Assembly: GCA_029259745.1 (NCBI GenBank)
Contig: JAJDEO010000054.1
Coordinates: 82,880-146,879, forward strand
DNA from: Planctomycetota bacterium
GTDB taxonomy: Bacteria; Planctomycetota; B15-G4
Direction: 5' to 3'
Length of the DNA stretch: 64,000 bases
Positions 34,717-42,932 of the stretch are shown here, in pieces (the stretch's first letter is position 1; every line of letters starts with the position of its first letter). Made by a program: the position numbers and the translations under genes. Under the pieces are notes generated by a model. That model saw only the letters and a program-made list of their open reading frames with translations, ran no database searches and was not told the DNA's origin.

Positions 34717-35949
34717 ATGCCCTCGTCGCCCGTCGCCCCGCTCGATGCCCTCGAACAGTGGCTCCCGCCGGAGGTGATCTCCGTCGTGGAACGCGAGACG
34801 CCGATTCCGACGATCGCGCAGCTCGCAGGCGCGAAGGCCATGGAGGACCCGGGACTCGTGCGCGGCGACATCGGACAGATCGTCGGCATCGACCCCGAAC
34901 TGGAAGTGCTCTACGGACCGCCCGTCGGCCTCCCCGACCTGCGGGCCGCGGTCGCCGACATGTATCAGCGCGCCCTCGGGTGGACTCACGACGACACGCC
35001 GCTCACGGCGGCGAACGTCACGATCTGCACAGGTGCGGCCGAGGCGCTGACGCTGCTCTTCAAGTGCTTCGCCAAGGACCGCACGGTCGGCCTGCTGCGC
35101 GGACACTGGGAAAACTATCGCAACGGCGTCGACCTCGCCGGCGGACGCACCGTGATCGTCGACGTCTTCGACGAGGCTGGGAACTTCACGCCCGACGGAC
35201 TCGAAGCGCAGATTCGCGAGCACGACGTGCGCGTGTTGGTCGCGAACTTCCCCTGCAACCCGACGGGTGCGGTGCTCGACGCCCACGAGATGGCGCAGCT
35301 CGCGCAGGTCGCCGAGCGCACGGGGATCATCGTGATGGCGGACGAGGTCTACGCTCGGTTGCGTTACGACGGCAAACCGCCCGAGACTCTCGTGCGCTAC
35401 GCACCGGGCCACGCGATCTCGCTGTCGTCGGCCTCCAAGGAGTATCTGCTGCCCGGTGCGCGCGTCGGCTACGTCGTGTCGGCGCGCAGCGAGGTCACCG
35501 ACCGCGTGCTGCGCAAGCTCGTGCGAGCCAACACCGCGAGCCCGAACGTCCTCGGCCAGAAGCGGCTGCTGAGCTGCTTGAACGCCGACCTCGCCGACAT
35601 GCGCGCCGGCAGGCCGCCGGCTCTGATCACGCGCATCCGCGACGAGATGGCCAAGCGCCGCACGCGACTCGTCGAGATCCTCGAGCGGCATGACATGTCG
35701 CTCGTCGGCCGGTCCGGACACGCGCCCGTCGGGACGATCTTCCTCATGGCCGCGCTGCCGAGTTGGTTCCCGCGTGACGATACGGCGTTCAGTGAGGAGG
35801 CGATCGCGGCGGGCGCCGTCTCGACGATCCCCGGTTCGGCCTTCGGGATCCCGAGCTCGGTTCGCTTCTCGTACGGCGCGATGACGCTCGAAGCGCTCGA
35901 ACGACTCGACTCGAACCTGACCGCGTTCAAGGCGAGCTTCGCCAGCTGA
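34717..35949 (+). CDS. Class I/II PLP-dependent aminotransferase
   Basis: 410 residues from ATG 34717. Fold type I features in order: the substrate loop VLYGPPVGLPDLRAAVA, CTGAAEALTLLF, the N/P motif NFPCNPTGAVL, DEVYARLRY, the PLP lysine in SLSSASKEYLLPGARVGYV, and the C-terminal arginine in SVRFSYG. Substrate specificity cannot be assigned; aspartate/aromatic-type activity or a C-S-lyase-like activity is possible. It stands alone. Confidence 0.88.
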   Translation: MPSSPVAPLDALEQWLPPEVISVVERETPIPTIAQLAGAKAMEDPGLVRGDIGQIVGIDPELEVLYGPPVGLPDLRAAVADMYQRALGWTHDDTPLTAANVTICTGAAEALTLLFKCFAKDRTVGLLRGHWENYRNGVDLAGGRTVIVDVFDEAGNFTPDGLEAQIREHDVRVLVANFPCNPTGAVLDAHEMAQLAQVAERTGIIVMADEVYARLRYDGKPPETLVRYAPGHAISLSSASKEYLLPGARVGYVVSARSEVTDRVLRKLVRANTASPNVLGQKRLLSCLNADLADMRAGRPPALITRIRDEMAKRRTRLVEILERHDMSLVGRSGHAPVGTIFLMAALPSWFPRDDTAFSEEAIAAGAVSTIPGSAFGIPSSVRFSYGAMTLEALERLDSNLTAFKASFAS

Positions 35950-36142
35950 CACACCTCTCGCGCACGCCGTGACGAACGGCTGCACGGGAAAGTTGAAACT
36001 CGAAGCATCTCTCGTGCGGCTTACTCCGCACGACGACGCGAGACAACGACCGTCACGGAGCGGCGCGCTTCGGACCAGGGTCGTGTCGGCCTCGCCGTGA
36101 TCAGCGGTATCTTCCCGCTCGGTCTCCCGCACGAGAGAACCC

Positions 36143-37771
36143 ATGACGTCACTGCGCATGCTTTCGGCCACGTGTTTGGCCTCGCTCACAGCTCCACTCT
36201 TCGCGGCGGACATCAACGTCCCCGCAGACTACGCCACGATCCAGGCGGCCATCGCTGCGTCGAGCAACGGTGACGCGATCTGCGTCGCACCCGGCGCCTA
36301 CACCGAGAACATCGACTTCCTCGGCAAGGCGATCACGATTCGCACGGCGGCGAACGGCGACGTCGTCACGCTGACGGGCGCAAGCACGGCCGTGTCGACC
36401 GTGACGTTCGCGTCCGGAGAAGGCACCGACTCTGTGCTCGATGGCCTCCGACTCATCGGCCACGTTGCGCCCAGCGGCGGTGCCATCTTCATCGACAACG
36501 CGAACCCGACGATCACGAACTGCCTCCTGCAGAACAACACCGCTGTCCGAACGATGATGATGGGCGGCAGCGGCGGCGCGGTGTACATCTCGAACAGCAC
36601 CGACGTCACGTTCGACAACTGCACGTTCTTCGACAACGGCGCGGAAGCATTCGGCGGTTCGCTCTTCATGACCGGCTCGAGCGCAACGTTCGACGATTGC
36701 CTGTTTGAGTTGGGCTTCGCCGATCGCTCAGGCGGTGCCGTGCGGCTCGAAGACGAAAGCACAGCCCACTTCGCGCGGACGCGCTTTTTCGACAACCGCA
36801 CGTTCGAAGATGGTGGTGCTGTGTCGGCCTTCGACGCGAGCGTCGCAACGTTCAAGAGCTGTGAAATCGTGCAGAACGAAGGTGGCTCGGGCGGTGGCGT
36901 CCACGCGAACGACGATACGTCCGTCGAGTTCACGGGCTGCACCGTGGCCGACAACGACGCGTCCTCGAACGGCGGCGGTCTCTATGCGAACAATGCGCCG
37001 AACGTCGACATCCGTAACACGATCTTCTGGGGTAACACCGCAACGACCGGCACGCAGGGCTATGTGATCGCCAACAGCTCGGCGTCCGTGCTGGATGTGT
37101 CCTACTCGACACTGCAAGACGGCATCACAGGCTTCATCGCATTCGGGACGATGCTCACCATCAACATCGGTCTCGGCATCAAGGGACTCGACCCGCTCTT
37201 CCTCGACCCCGCGAACGGCGACTACCACCTCCGGACGTTCTCGTCCGGCGGTGCGATCTCACCTTGTATCAACGCCGGTGACCCCGCCGACACGCCGGCC
37301 GACTGCGAACTCGACATCGACCGCGAGCCACGCGTGTTCGTCGTTGTCGACCAGGGAGCGGACGAACGCGGCCCGCTCGGCGTGACACCTCATCGCCTTG
37401 GCATCGCCGGTGGCACGGTCACGTTCGACCTCTTCGCACCGACGAACGCGAACCAGAGCTACATGATTCTCGGCTCGATCAGCGGCACGAAGAACGGCTT
37501 CGTCATCGACGGAGTCAACGTCCCGCTGAACATCGACGCGTACACCACACTGACGCTTTCGGGCACCGTGGGTAGCAACTTCTTCGGCACGCTCGACCCG
37601 TCCGGCCAGTTCCCGGTCGCACCGACGCTGACCCTGCCCGGCAACCCGGCGCAGCCGACGATCGGTCCGCAGCTCATCGGCCTGCAGCTCGACCACGCCG
37701 TCGTGACGTTGAGCGGAACGACCGTCGTCAGCGCGAGCAACGTCGCGAGCTTCATGATCGACCCCTTCTGA
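36143..37771 (+). CDS. Exported right-handed beta-helix protein
   Basis: 542 residues with a signal peptide (LRMLSATCLASLTAPLFA). The opening DINVPADYATIQAAIAASSNGD is the standard entry to a pectate-lyase-like beta-helix. Many coils follow (NPTITNCLLQNN, DVTFDNCTFFDNGA, SVEFTGCTVADNDAS). From about 375 comes DPLFLDPANGDYHLRTFS, then PCINAGDPADTPA. The last about 130 residues form the C-terminal beta domain shared with other exported proteins here (ending VVSASNVASFMI). Adhesion or polysaccharide binding is likely; no catalytic residues are evident. Confidence 0.83.
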   Translation: MTSLRMLSATCLASLTAPLFAADINVPADYATIQAAIAASSNGDAICVAPGAYTENIDFLGKAITIRTAANGDVVTLTGASTAVSTVTFASGEGTDSVLDGLRLIGHVAPSGGAIFIDNANPTITNCLLQNNTAVRTMMMGGSGGAVYISNSTDVTFDNCTFFDNGAEAFGGSLFMTGSSATFDDCLFELGFADRSGGAVRLEDESTAHFARTRFFDNRTFEDGGAVSAFDASVATFKSCEIVQNEGGSGGGVHANDDTSVEFTGCTVADNDASSNGGGLYANNAPNVDIRNTIFWGNTATTGTQGYVIANSSASVLDVSYSTLQDGITGFIAFGTMLTINIGLGIKGLDPLFLDPANGDYHLRTFSSGGAISPCINAGDPADTPADCELDIDREPRVFVVVDQGADERGPLGVTPHRLGIAGGTVTFDLFAPTNANQSYMILGSISGTKNGFVIDGVNVPLNIDAYTTLTLSGTVGSNFFGTLDPSGQFPVAPTLTLPGNPAQPTIGPQLIGLQLDHAVVTLSGTTVVSASNVASFMIDPF

Positions 37772-37800
37772 CCGCTCCACTTCTTCACCTTCGCTGTCCG

Positions 37801-37842
37801 ACCGCCCTCACGGCGCCCGTCTCACGGGTCCGTGGGGGCGGT
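37801..37842 (+). terminator. Terminator-like hairpin after the beta-helix gene
   Basis: A 13-bp stem with one G-T wobble (ACCGCCCTCACGG / CCGTGGGGGCGGT) enclosing a second small stem (CCCGT/ACGGG). It starts 30 bases after the stop and is followed by GTTCGTCGTC with no T-run. Confidence 0.65.
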
Positions 37843-37950
37843 TCGTCGTCCCGAAGCCATCTACATCGAAGATTCATCGACCAACGACTCGCACGACATC
37901 GCCCCTGCCGATCCTTCCCTGTGTCGAGCCCTTCCCGCGAGATCGCAGCG

Positions 37951-38442
37951 ATGACTCACGACATCCGAAACGTCCTCTTCCTCTGCACCGGCAACGTCGA
38001 CCGCAGTCGCTTCGCCGAGGCGCTGTTCCGACACGCTTCGTGGACCCGGCGCCTCGGGTGGGTCGCCCTGTCGCGCGGTCTCGCCGGGGACTTCCGCACG
38101 CTGCGCCCCGACGGGCCGCTTTCGCCCCACGCGGTCACGGGCCTGCACCGCCGCGGCATCGCCGTCCCCGAACCGATTCGCCCGCCGCGCGCCGCCCACG
38201 TTCACGACCTGCGCAGCGCTCACCACATCGTGGCGATCGACGAGCACGAGCACCGCCCGCTGATCGAGGCTCGCTTTCCGGCCCATGCCCATCGCGTCGA
38301 ATACTGGGACGTCCCCGACATCGACCACGCCGACCCGATCGAGACCCACGCCCGCCTCGCCGACCGCGTGATCGAGCTCGTCGAACGCCTCGAGCACCTC
38401 GACGGGTTCACGAGACGCACAGCCGGCCAAAGCGTGGCCTGA
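37951..38442 (+). CDS. Low-molecular-weight tyrosine-phosphatase-like protein
   Basis: 163 residues from ATG 37951 (a GTG at 37921 is possible). The N-terminal P-loop VLFLCTGNVDRSRFAE fits the CX5R signature CTGNVDR of LMW-PTP and arsenate reductase-like proteins. The general acid loop usually reads DPY or DPW; here YWDVPDIDHADP is the likely equivalent. It may dephosphorylate tyrosine or serve in exopolysaccharide control. It lies directly upstream of the tRNA gene. Confidence 0.75.
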   Translation: MTHDIRNVLFLCTGNVDRSRFAEALFRHASWTRRLGWVALSRGLAGDFRTLRPDGPLSPHAVTGLHRRGIAVPEPIRPPRAAHVHDLRSAHHIVAIDEHEHRPLIEARFPAHAHRVEYWDVPDIDHADPIETHARLADRVIELVERLEHLDGFTRRTAGQSVA

Positions 38443-38531
38443 CCCCGCTGCTGCCAGCGCCCCCCTTGCAGCCCCACGACCCGGCTCGGTATCCTCCCGA
38501 CGCTTCGCGAGCGGCACACCCGCTCGCCCGT

Positions 38532-38608
38532 GGCGGAGTAGCTCAGTTGGTTAGAGCAGCGGAATCATAATCCGCGTGTCGGGGGTTCGAGTCCCTCCTC
38601 CGCTACCA
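38532..38608 (+). tRNA. tRNA-Met (anticodon CAT), CCA encoded
   Basis: 77 nt including CCA. Acceptor GGCGGAG pairs with CTCCGCT (one G-T), the D arm is GCTCAGTTGGTTAGAGC, the anticodon stem GCGGA/TCCGC encloses ATCATAA, and the T arm is GGGGGTTCGAGTCCCTC. The sequence is the usual elongator Met form. A tRNA-Ile2 with a lysidine-modified CAT is the alternative, less likely by similarity. Its 3' end borders the atypical segment that carries the TerB/ATPase/helicase operon. Confidence 0.95.
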
Positions 38609-38618
38609 CCGTAAGTCA
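38609..38618 (+). repeat. Left copy of 10-bp direct repeat CCGTAAGTCA
   Basis: Begins directly after the encoded CCA of the tRNA. An exact copy lies at 45162-45171, over the stop codon of the helicase gene. The two copies bracket the three-gene module. Candidate att core or target duplication; chance is not excluded. Confidence 0.4.
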
Positions 38619-38637
38619 CTGTGCTTGAGTGACTAAC
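38611..38637 (+). terminator. Hairpin just after the tRNA
   Basis: GTAAGTCACT pairs with AGTGACTAAC (one mismatch) across a 7-nt loop, three bases after the CCA. It could end the tRNA transcript or be part of the putative attachment region. Confidence 0.5.
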
Positions 38638-39255
38638 GCCAACCCCGGCTAGGCAGCGCCAGTTGGGCCAGCCCAGCGCTGGCCCGAAACGGGGTCAGCT
38701 ATCGACCGACCGGCGCGACCATTTCTGCACACTCGTGCGCCCCCGCGGACACCGTTGCCGCCCTCGCGCATGAGAGCGCGGTGCTGGCGCGATGCTCGGA
38801 TCACACACGCTGGTCCCTGACGCACTCAACGAAGACGGCTTCCTCGACTCCAGCCCACATTGTCAAGCACATCGGCAAGATCGCCTCAAGCCTCCTCACG
38901 AAGGAGCTCGCTGCGACCATGAAGACCTGGGCCTCGTCGGTTGTGGAGTTATGCGAAGCGCGGTAGACGCCGTGAAGACGGACCATCGCTGGGTTCGGAA
39001 ACCGCCGCGAAGAGCGCGGGAGCACCTGCTCAGGGAGCCACGGAGTCAGAGAGGCGCCCCGAGAGCGGACCATCGACTGCGTTATGGTGAGCTGAGCCCA
39101 AATTAGTGAGGGCCACGGCACGCTCGTCGACTTACAGCTCACAGGTCTCGCCGACCGATAATGTCAACGAGACCGGGAGTTGCCGGAGGGGCGGGAGCAC
39201 TGCCGCCTGATTGCGTACACTTTCGTCGCGAGTCCGTTGATCGGGAGGGTTGAGC
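38638..39255 (+). other. Gene-free left flank of the island, with nested hairpins
   Basis: 618 bases with no gene I can support. 38642-38695 can form an outer ACCCCG/CGGGGT stem around a perfect GGGCCAGC/GCTGGCCC hairpin with a 5-nt loop (38665-38685). Small open frames between 38781 and 39142 on both strands show no known family. Base composition is visibly less GC-rich than the flanking host genes from about 39000 on. No integrase or transposase. Confidence 0.45.
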
Positions 39256-41571
39256 GTGTTGTGGGGTGGCTTGGCAGCGATCGCGGTTCTTGTGTTCGTG
39301 TACCTGCAGCGGCGTGAACCCATCGAGGTGGGTCACTCGCTCTCGTCCAGCGGTGTCGGCGAAGAGGAAGGCCTGTGTTCCCGTTCCGGCCAGTTGTCCG
39401 ACAACCCGGTATCGAACTGTTGGGTCGGCCTCTACGGAACGCCGACGGTCGGTGGTGCACTTGTGTCCGGAGGCATGGTCTATGTCGGCAAGCATCTTCC
39501 GAGCATCGCTAACACACGCAGGCCTGATCCTGCTCTGATCAACGCCGATCTTCCGGTGGACCTCAAAGAGGTCGACCACTTCGGCCTCGGGATGAGCTAC
39601 TGGCCGTCCTACAGCGAGGTCAGCTCACAGGCTCGCGGGGCCTATCTGAAGTGGCTCGAGGACGGACGCCGGACGCCCGGCACCTACATCGGGTATGTGT
39701 TCTTGTTCTTCTACGGGCTTGAGAGGCGCGTCCTCCTCGACGCCACTCATGATCAAGCGGCGGAGTCTGAACTCCCTCAGATCGCCGCTGAGATCGAACA
39801 GCTGCTGGCGATCTACGGTGACAATCGATCCTTTCGGGGCTACGCCACAGGATTGCTCGATGTCATCTCACTGCGCGCAGGTAACGAGACGGTCGGTGCG
39901 AGCACAGTACACACCGCTCGATCAAGTCCGCCACTCGCGCTTCGGCGCACGCTGGGGAACAACGCACTGCGCGGTACGCCCCTCGACGCACAAACAGCCT
40001 TCGCGTGGGTTCGCTCCGACTCAGAGATTCGTCTCCGAACACCGGCCACGCGATGCGCTGATGAGTTCGAGGCGCTCTTCATTCTTCGCTATGCCGAGGA
40101 GCACGGCGAAGGACTTGTCATCAAGCCTTGCAAACGCACACTCCGCGTTGACTACTCGCCGGCGAGCGCCTCATTTTCTGGCGAGACCTTCTCCGTCACA
40201 ACGGACATTCCGGACGTCACGTCACTCGTTGGACCACGCCGCGTCCTCCAGAACATCGCCCTAGAATGCGACGAAGCTCTCGGCTCGTTCAGTCGCTGGA
40301 TTGGCAAGAACCCCGAAGGGCGAGGCACGCTTCAAGCGTCTGCCCACTTGCCCGCAGCGCTCGTCGCGCATGACCCGCCCGAAGCGCTCGAAACACTACG
40401 AGGTAACCTTGAGACGGCGCTCGGCGACTCGCGTCGTCAGGCGCTTCCCGTCGACGGTTTCGTCGCCCCTTGGCTCACTGAGGAAGGTCGTCAGCGCAAG
40501 AAACAAGCTGTTGAAATGGTTTCGCTCCTCGAACAAGCGGGCTTCGGCATGGAGCCCGATGTGCGCTTCGGTGGGAAGCCACTGACACGTGGCGACACCG
40601 CGGTCTTCTTCCGGCTTGAGGATGAGTCGCCCTCTGCTCCGACGCCTGGCTACTCGGCCGCGGCGCTATATCTGCATCTCGCGGCGATGGTCACGACCGC
40701 TGACGATGAGATCGACGACACTGAGAAGCGCGTCCTACAGGAACACCTCGCGAGAGGCCTCCTTCTCTCGCGTGCTGAACACGAACGGCTCGAAGCGCAT
40801 CTCGAGTGGCTGCTGACCTCGCCGCCGAGCATCGCGGGGGTGAAGAAGCGTGTGGAAGCACTCACGCTCTCTCAACGTCGTGACGCCGCGCGGTTCCTCA
40901 TTGAAGTCGCGCTGGCGGACGGAAAGGTTGATCCAAGCGAGATAAAGGTGCTCGCGAAGATCTACCGAGCGTTGGAACTCGATCCCGGCACTGTCCATGA
41001 CGACCTCCATCAGGCCACGGCTGGCGGACGCAGCGCCGTTGACGCCGGTCCTGTTGTCGTCCGTCGCTCGGACGGTGAGCCAAGGACATACGCGATCCCC
41101 GCACCTCCTGCCCCGGACGAAGATGTCACACCTTGCCCAAGCTCGTTCAAGGACGAGCCGGCGATTGTTGAGGTCTTGGCCTCGCCCTCTCATGCGCTCG
41201 ACTTCGCTGCGATCCAAGCGAAGGTCGCCGAAACGCGCGCCGTCTCGAGCCTCCTCGCGACCGTGTTCGACGACGGCGAGCGCCTTGAGCCGCAAGAGCA
41301 TTCAAGTCCGGCGACCATGGTGGCCTCCGCTGACGACGACATGGTTCAAGGACTAGACGGCCCACACACCGAACTCCTTCGCGCCCTCGCTCATCGCCCC
41401 GCGTGGGCACGCGATGAGTACGACGCCCTCGCCGAGCAGCTTCATCTGCTTCCCGATGGCGCGCTCGACACACTCAACGATGCAGCCTTCGACCTCTGCG
41501 ATGATCCGCTTGCCGACGGCGACGACCCCATCGAGATCGATCAAACCGTGATTCAGGAGATGCTCGCGTGA
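39256..41571 (+). CDS. Membrane-anchored TerB_N / TerB / TerB_C protein
   Basis: 771 residues. GTG 39256 is preceded by GGGAGG at good spacing; a TTG six bases earlier lies too close to it. Order: one membrane helix (LWGGLAAIAVLVFVYL); a TerB_N domain with its hallmarks RRPDPALINADLPVD, MSYWPSYSEVSSQARGAYLKWL and GYVFLFFYGLERRVLL; a divergent middle; a TerB domain at about 480-600 (YLHLAAMVTTADDEIDDTEKR, ALADGKVDPSEIKVLAKIYR) with two Asp-rich metal-binding-type loops; and a short TerB_C-like end. TerB proteins bind metal near the membrane in Ter stress systems. Here the gene leads an operon with an ATPase and a helicase. Confidence 0.88.
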   Translation: MLWGGLAAIAVLVFVYLQRREPIEVGHSLSSSGVGEEEGLCSRSGQLSDNPVSNCWVGLYGTPTVGGALVSGGMVYVGKHLPSIANTRRPDPALINADLPVDLKEVDHFGLGMSYWPSYSEVSSQARGAYLKWLEDGRRTPGTYIGYVFLFFYGLERRVLLDATHDQAAESELPQIAAEIEQLLAIYGDNRSFRGYATGLLDVISLRAGNETVGASTVHTARSSPPLALRRTLGNNALRGTPLDAQTAFAWVRSDSEIRLRTPATRCADEFEALFILRYAEEHGEGLVIKPCKRTLRVDYSPASASFSGETFSVTTDIPDVTSLVGPRRVLQNIALECDEALGSFSRWIGKNPEGRGTLQASAHLPAALVAHDPPEALETLRGNLETALGDSRRQALPVDGFVAPWLTEEGRQRKKQAVEMVSLLEQAGFGMEPDVRFGGKPLTRGDTAVFFRLEDESPSAPTPGYSAAALYLHLAAMVTTADDEIDDTEKRVLQEHLARGLLLSRAEHERLEAHLEWLLTSPPSIAGVKKRVEALTLSQRRDAARFLIEVALADGKVDPSEIKVLAKIYRALELDPGTVHDDLHQATAGGRSAVDAGPVVVRRSDGEPRTYAIPAPPAPDEDVTPCPSSFKDEPAIVEVLASPSHALDFAAIQAKVAETRAVSSLLATVFDDGERLEPQEHSSPATMVASADDDMVQGLDGPHTELLRALAHRPAWARDEYDALAEQLHLLPDGALDTLNDAAFDLCDDPLADGDDPIEIDQTVIQEMLA

Positions 41572-42929
41572 CCTCACCCATCAAGAGCAAAGATCGTGAC
41601 GCCGTGATCCAATCGCTTCACTCGGGCGTCGTCCCGAAGCGCGGACAGCAGCATATCCAAGTCGGTCGCGCCGACGAGGTGCGGGCGTTGCTCCGCGACA
41701 TCGATCGCATCGCGGATGGTGGCTCCGGTGTCCGATTCGTCATCGGGGCCTACGGGTCGGGCAAGACGTTCTTCTTGAATCTCATCCGGATGATCGCGCT
41801 TGAGCGGAAGCTCATCACCGTGCATGCCGATCTCACGCCTGATCGCCGTATCCACTCGACGGGTGGCCACGCACGTGCGCTCTTCGCCGAGCTGATGCGC
41901 AACATGTCGACTCGCGGAAAGGCTGACGGTGGAGCACTCCCTGCCGTCGTAGAACGATTCGTCTCCACAGCGCTCACATCAGCTCAGAAGCGTGGCATCG
42001 AGCCAGTGATGGTCATCCGTGAACGCATGTCAGCACTCTCGGAACTCGTGGGTGGGTACGACTTCGCGCAGGTGATCGAGTGCTACTGGCGCGGACACGA
42101 CACAGGCGACGAAGATCTCAAGCTCAACGCGGTGCGTTGGCTTCGCGCGGAATACAACACCAAAACCGATGCGCGTCGCGATCTCGGTGTGCGAGCGATC
42201 ATCGATGACGCTGACATCTACGACCACCTCAAGCTCCTCGGCCGATTTGTGCGCCTGGCCGGCTACAAGGGTCTTGTCGTTTGCCTCGACGAGCTCGTCA
42301 ACCTCTACAAGATGTCGAACACTCGCGCTCGCAACACGAACTACGAGCAGATCCTCCGTATCCTCAATGACGGACTCCAGGGTTCGGCGGAAGGCCTCGG
42401 ATTCCTCCTCGGTGGGACTCCGGAGTTCCTCACGGACCCACGCAAGGGGCTGTTTAGCTACGAGGCATTGCAGTCTCGCCTTGCCGAAAACTCGTTCGCT
42501 CGCGACGGCCTCGTCGATCTCTCGGGCCCCGTCATCCGCCTCGCGAACCTCTCTCCTGAAGACGTGTACGTGTTGCTCCAGAACATCCGCAACGTGTTCG
42601 CGAGTGGTGCCCCAGAGAAGTGGCTCGTCAGCGACGATGCGCTCCAGGCCTTCATGGCGCACTGCAGCGAGCGAGTTGGTGAGGCGTACTTCCGCACACC
42701 ACGCAACACGATCAAAGAGTTCGTACACCTCTTGTCGGTGCTCGAACAGAACCCAAGCACTTCGTGGGAACAGCTCCTCACCACCGTAGCCATTCGCGAT
42801 GAAGGCAACCCAGAACTCGCTCCATTGCCGGAGGACGCCGAGGATGGTGACGACTTCGACACATCAGAGCCCGCCGTTGCCGGGACGCCGATCGAGGATG
42901 ACGATGACCTCACGACCTTGCGGCTTTGA
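41568..42929 (+). CDS. BrxD-like (DUF2791) P-loop ATPase
   Basis: 453 residues from a GTG that overlaps the preceding stop (GTGA). The opening AVIQSLHSGVVPKRGQQHIQVGR, Walker A GAYGSGKT (60-67), Walker B LVVCLDELVNL (about 240), and the arginine-rich LGGTPEFLTDPRKGLFSYEALQSRL with a C-terminal winged region are those of the BREX ATP-binding family BrxD. In BREX types that have it, it is paired with a BrxHI helicase, as here. No BrxC, PglX, PglZ or BrxL is seen. The acidic tail (PEDAEDGDDFD, EDDDDL) is notable. Confidence 0.87.
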   Translation: MTSPIKSKDRDAVIQSLHSGVVPKRGQQHIQVGRADEVRALLRDIDRIADGGSGVRFVIGAYGSGKTFFLNLIRMIALERKLITVHADLTPDRRIHSTGGHARALFAELMRNMSTRGKADGGALPAVVERFVSTALTSAQKRGIEPVMVIRERMSALSELVGGYDFAQVIECYWRGHDTGDEDLKLNAVRWLRAEYNTKTDARRDLGVRAIIDDADIYDHLKLLGRFVRLAGYKGLVVCLDELVNLYKMSNTRARNTNYEQILRILNDGLQGSAEGLGFLLGGTPEFLTDPRKGLFSYEALQSRLAENSFARDGLVDLSGPVIRLANLSPEDVYVLLQNIRNVFASGAPEKWLVSDDALQAFMAHCSERVGEAYFRTPRNTIKEFVHLLSVLEQNPSTSWEQLLTTVAIRDEGNPELAPLPEDAEDGDDFDTSEPAVAGTPIEDDDDLTTLRL

Positions 42930-42932
42930 CCG

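Noticed and set aside
38781..39142. Small open frames on both strands in the island's left flank (possible transposase remnant)
   Set aside because: No catalytic motif or recognisable family in any frame; composition alone cannot support a call.
39256..41571. Tellurite resistance as the function of the TerB protein
   Set aside because: No terC, terD, terE or terA genes are near; TerB_N/TerB_C architecture and the ATPase/helicase partners point elsewhere.
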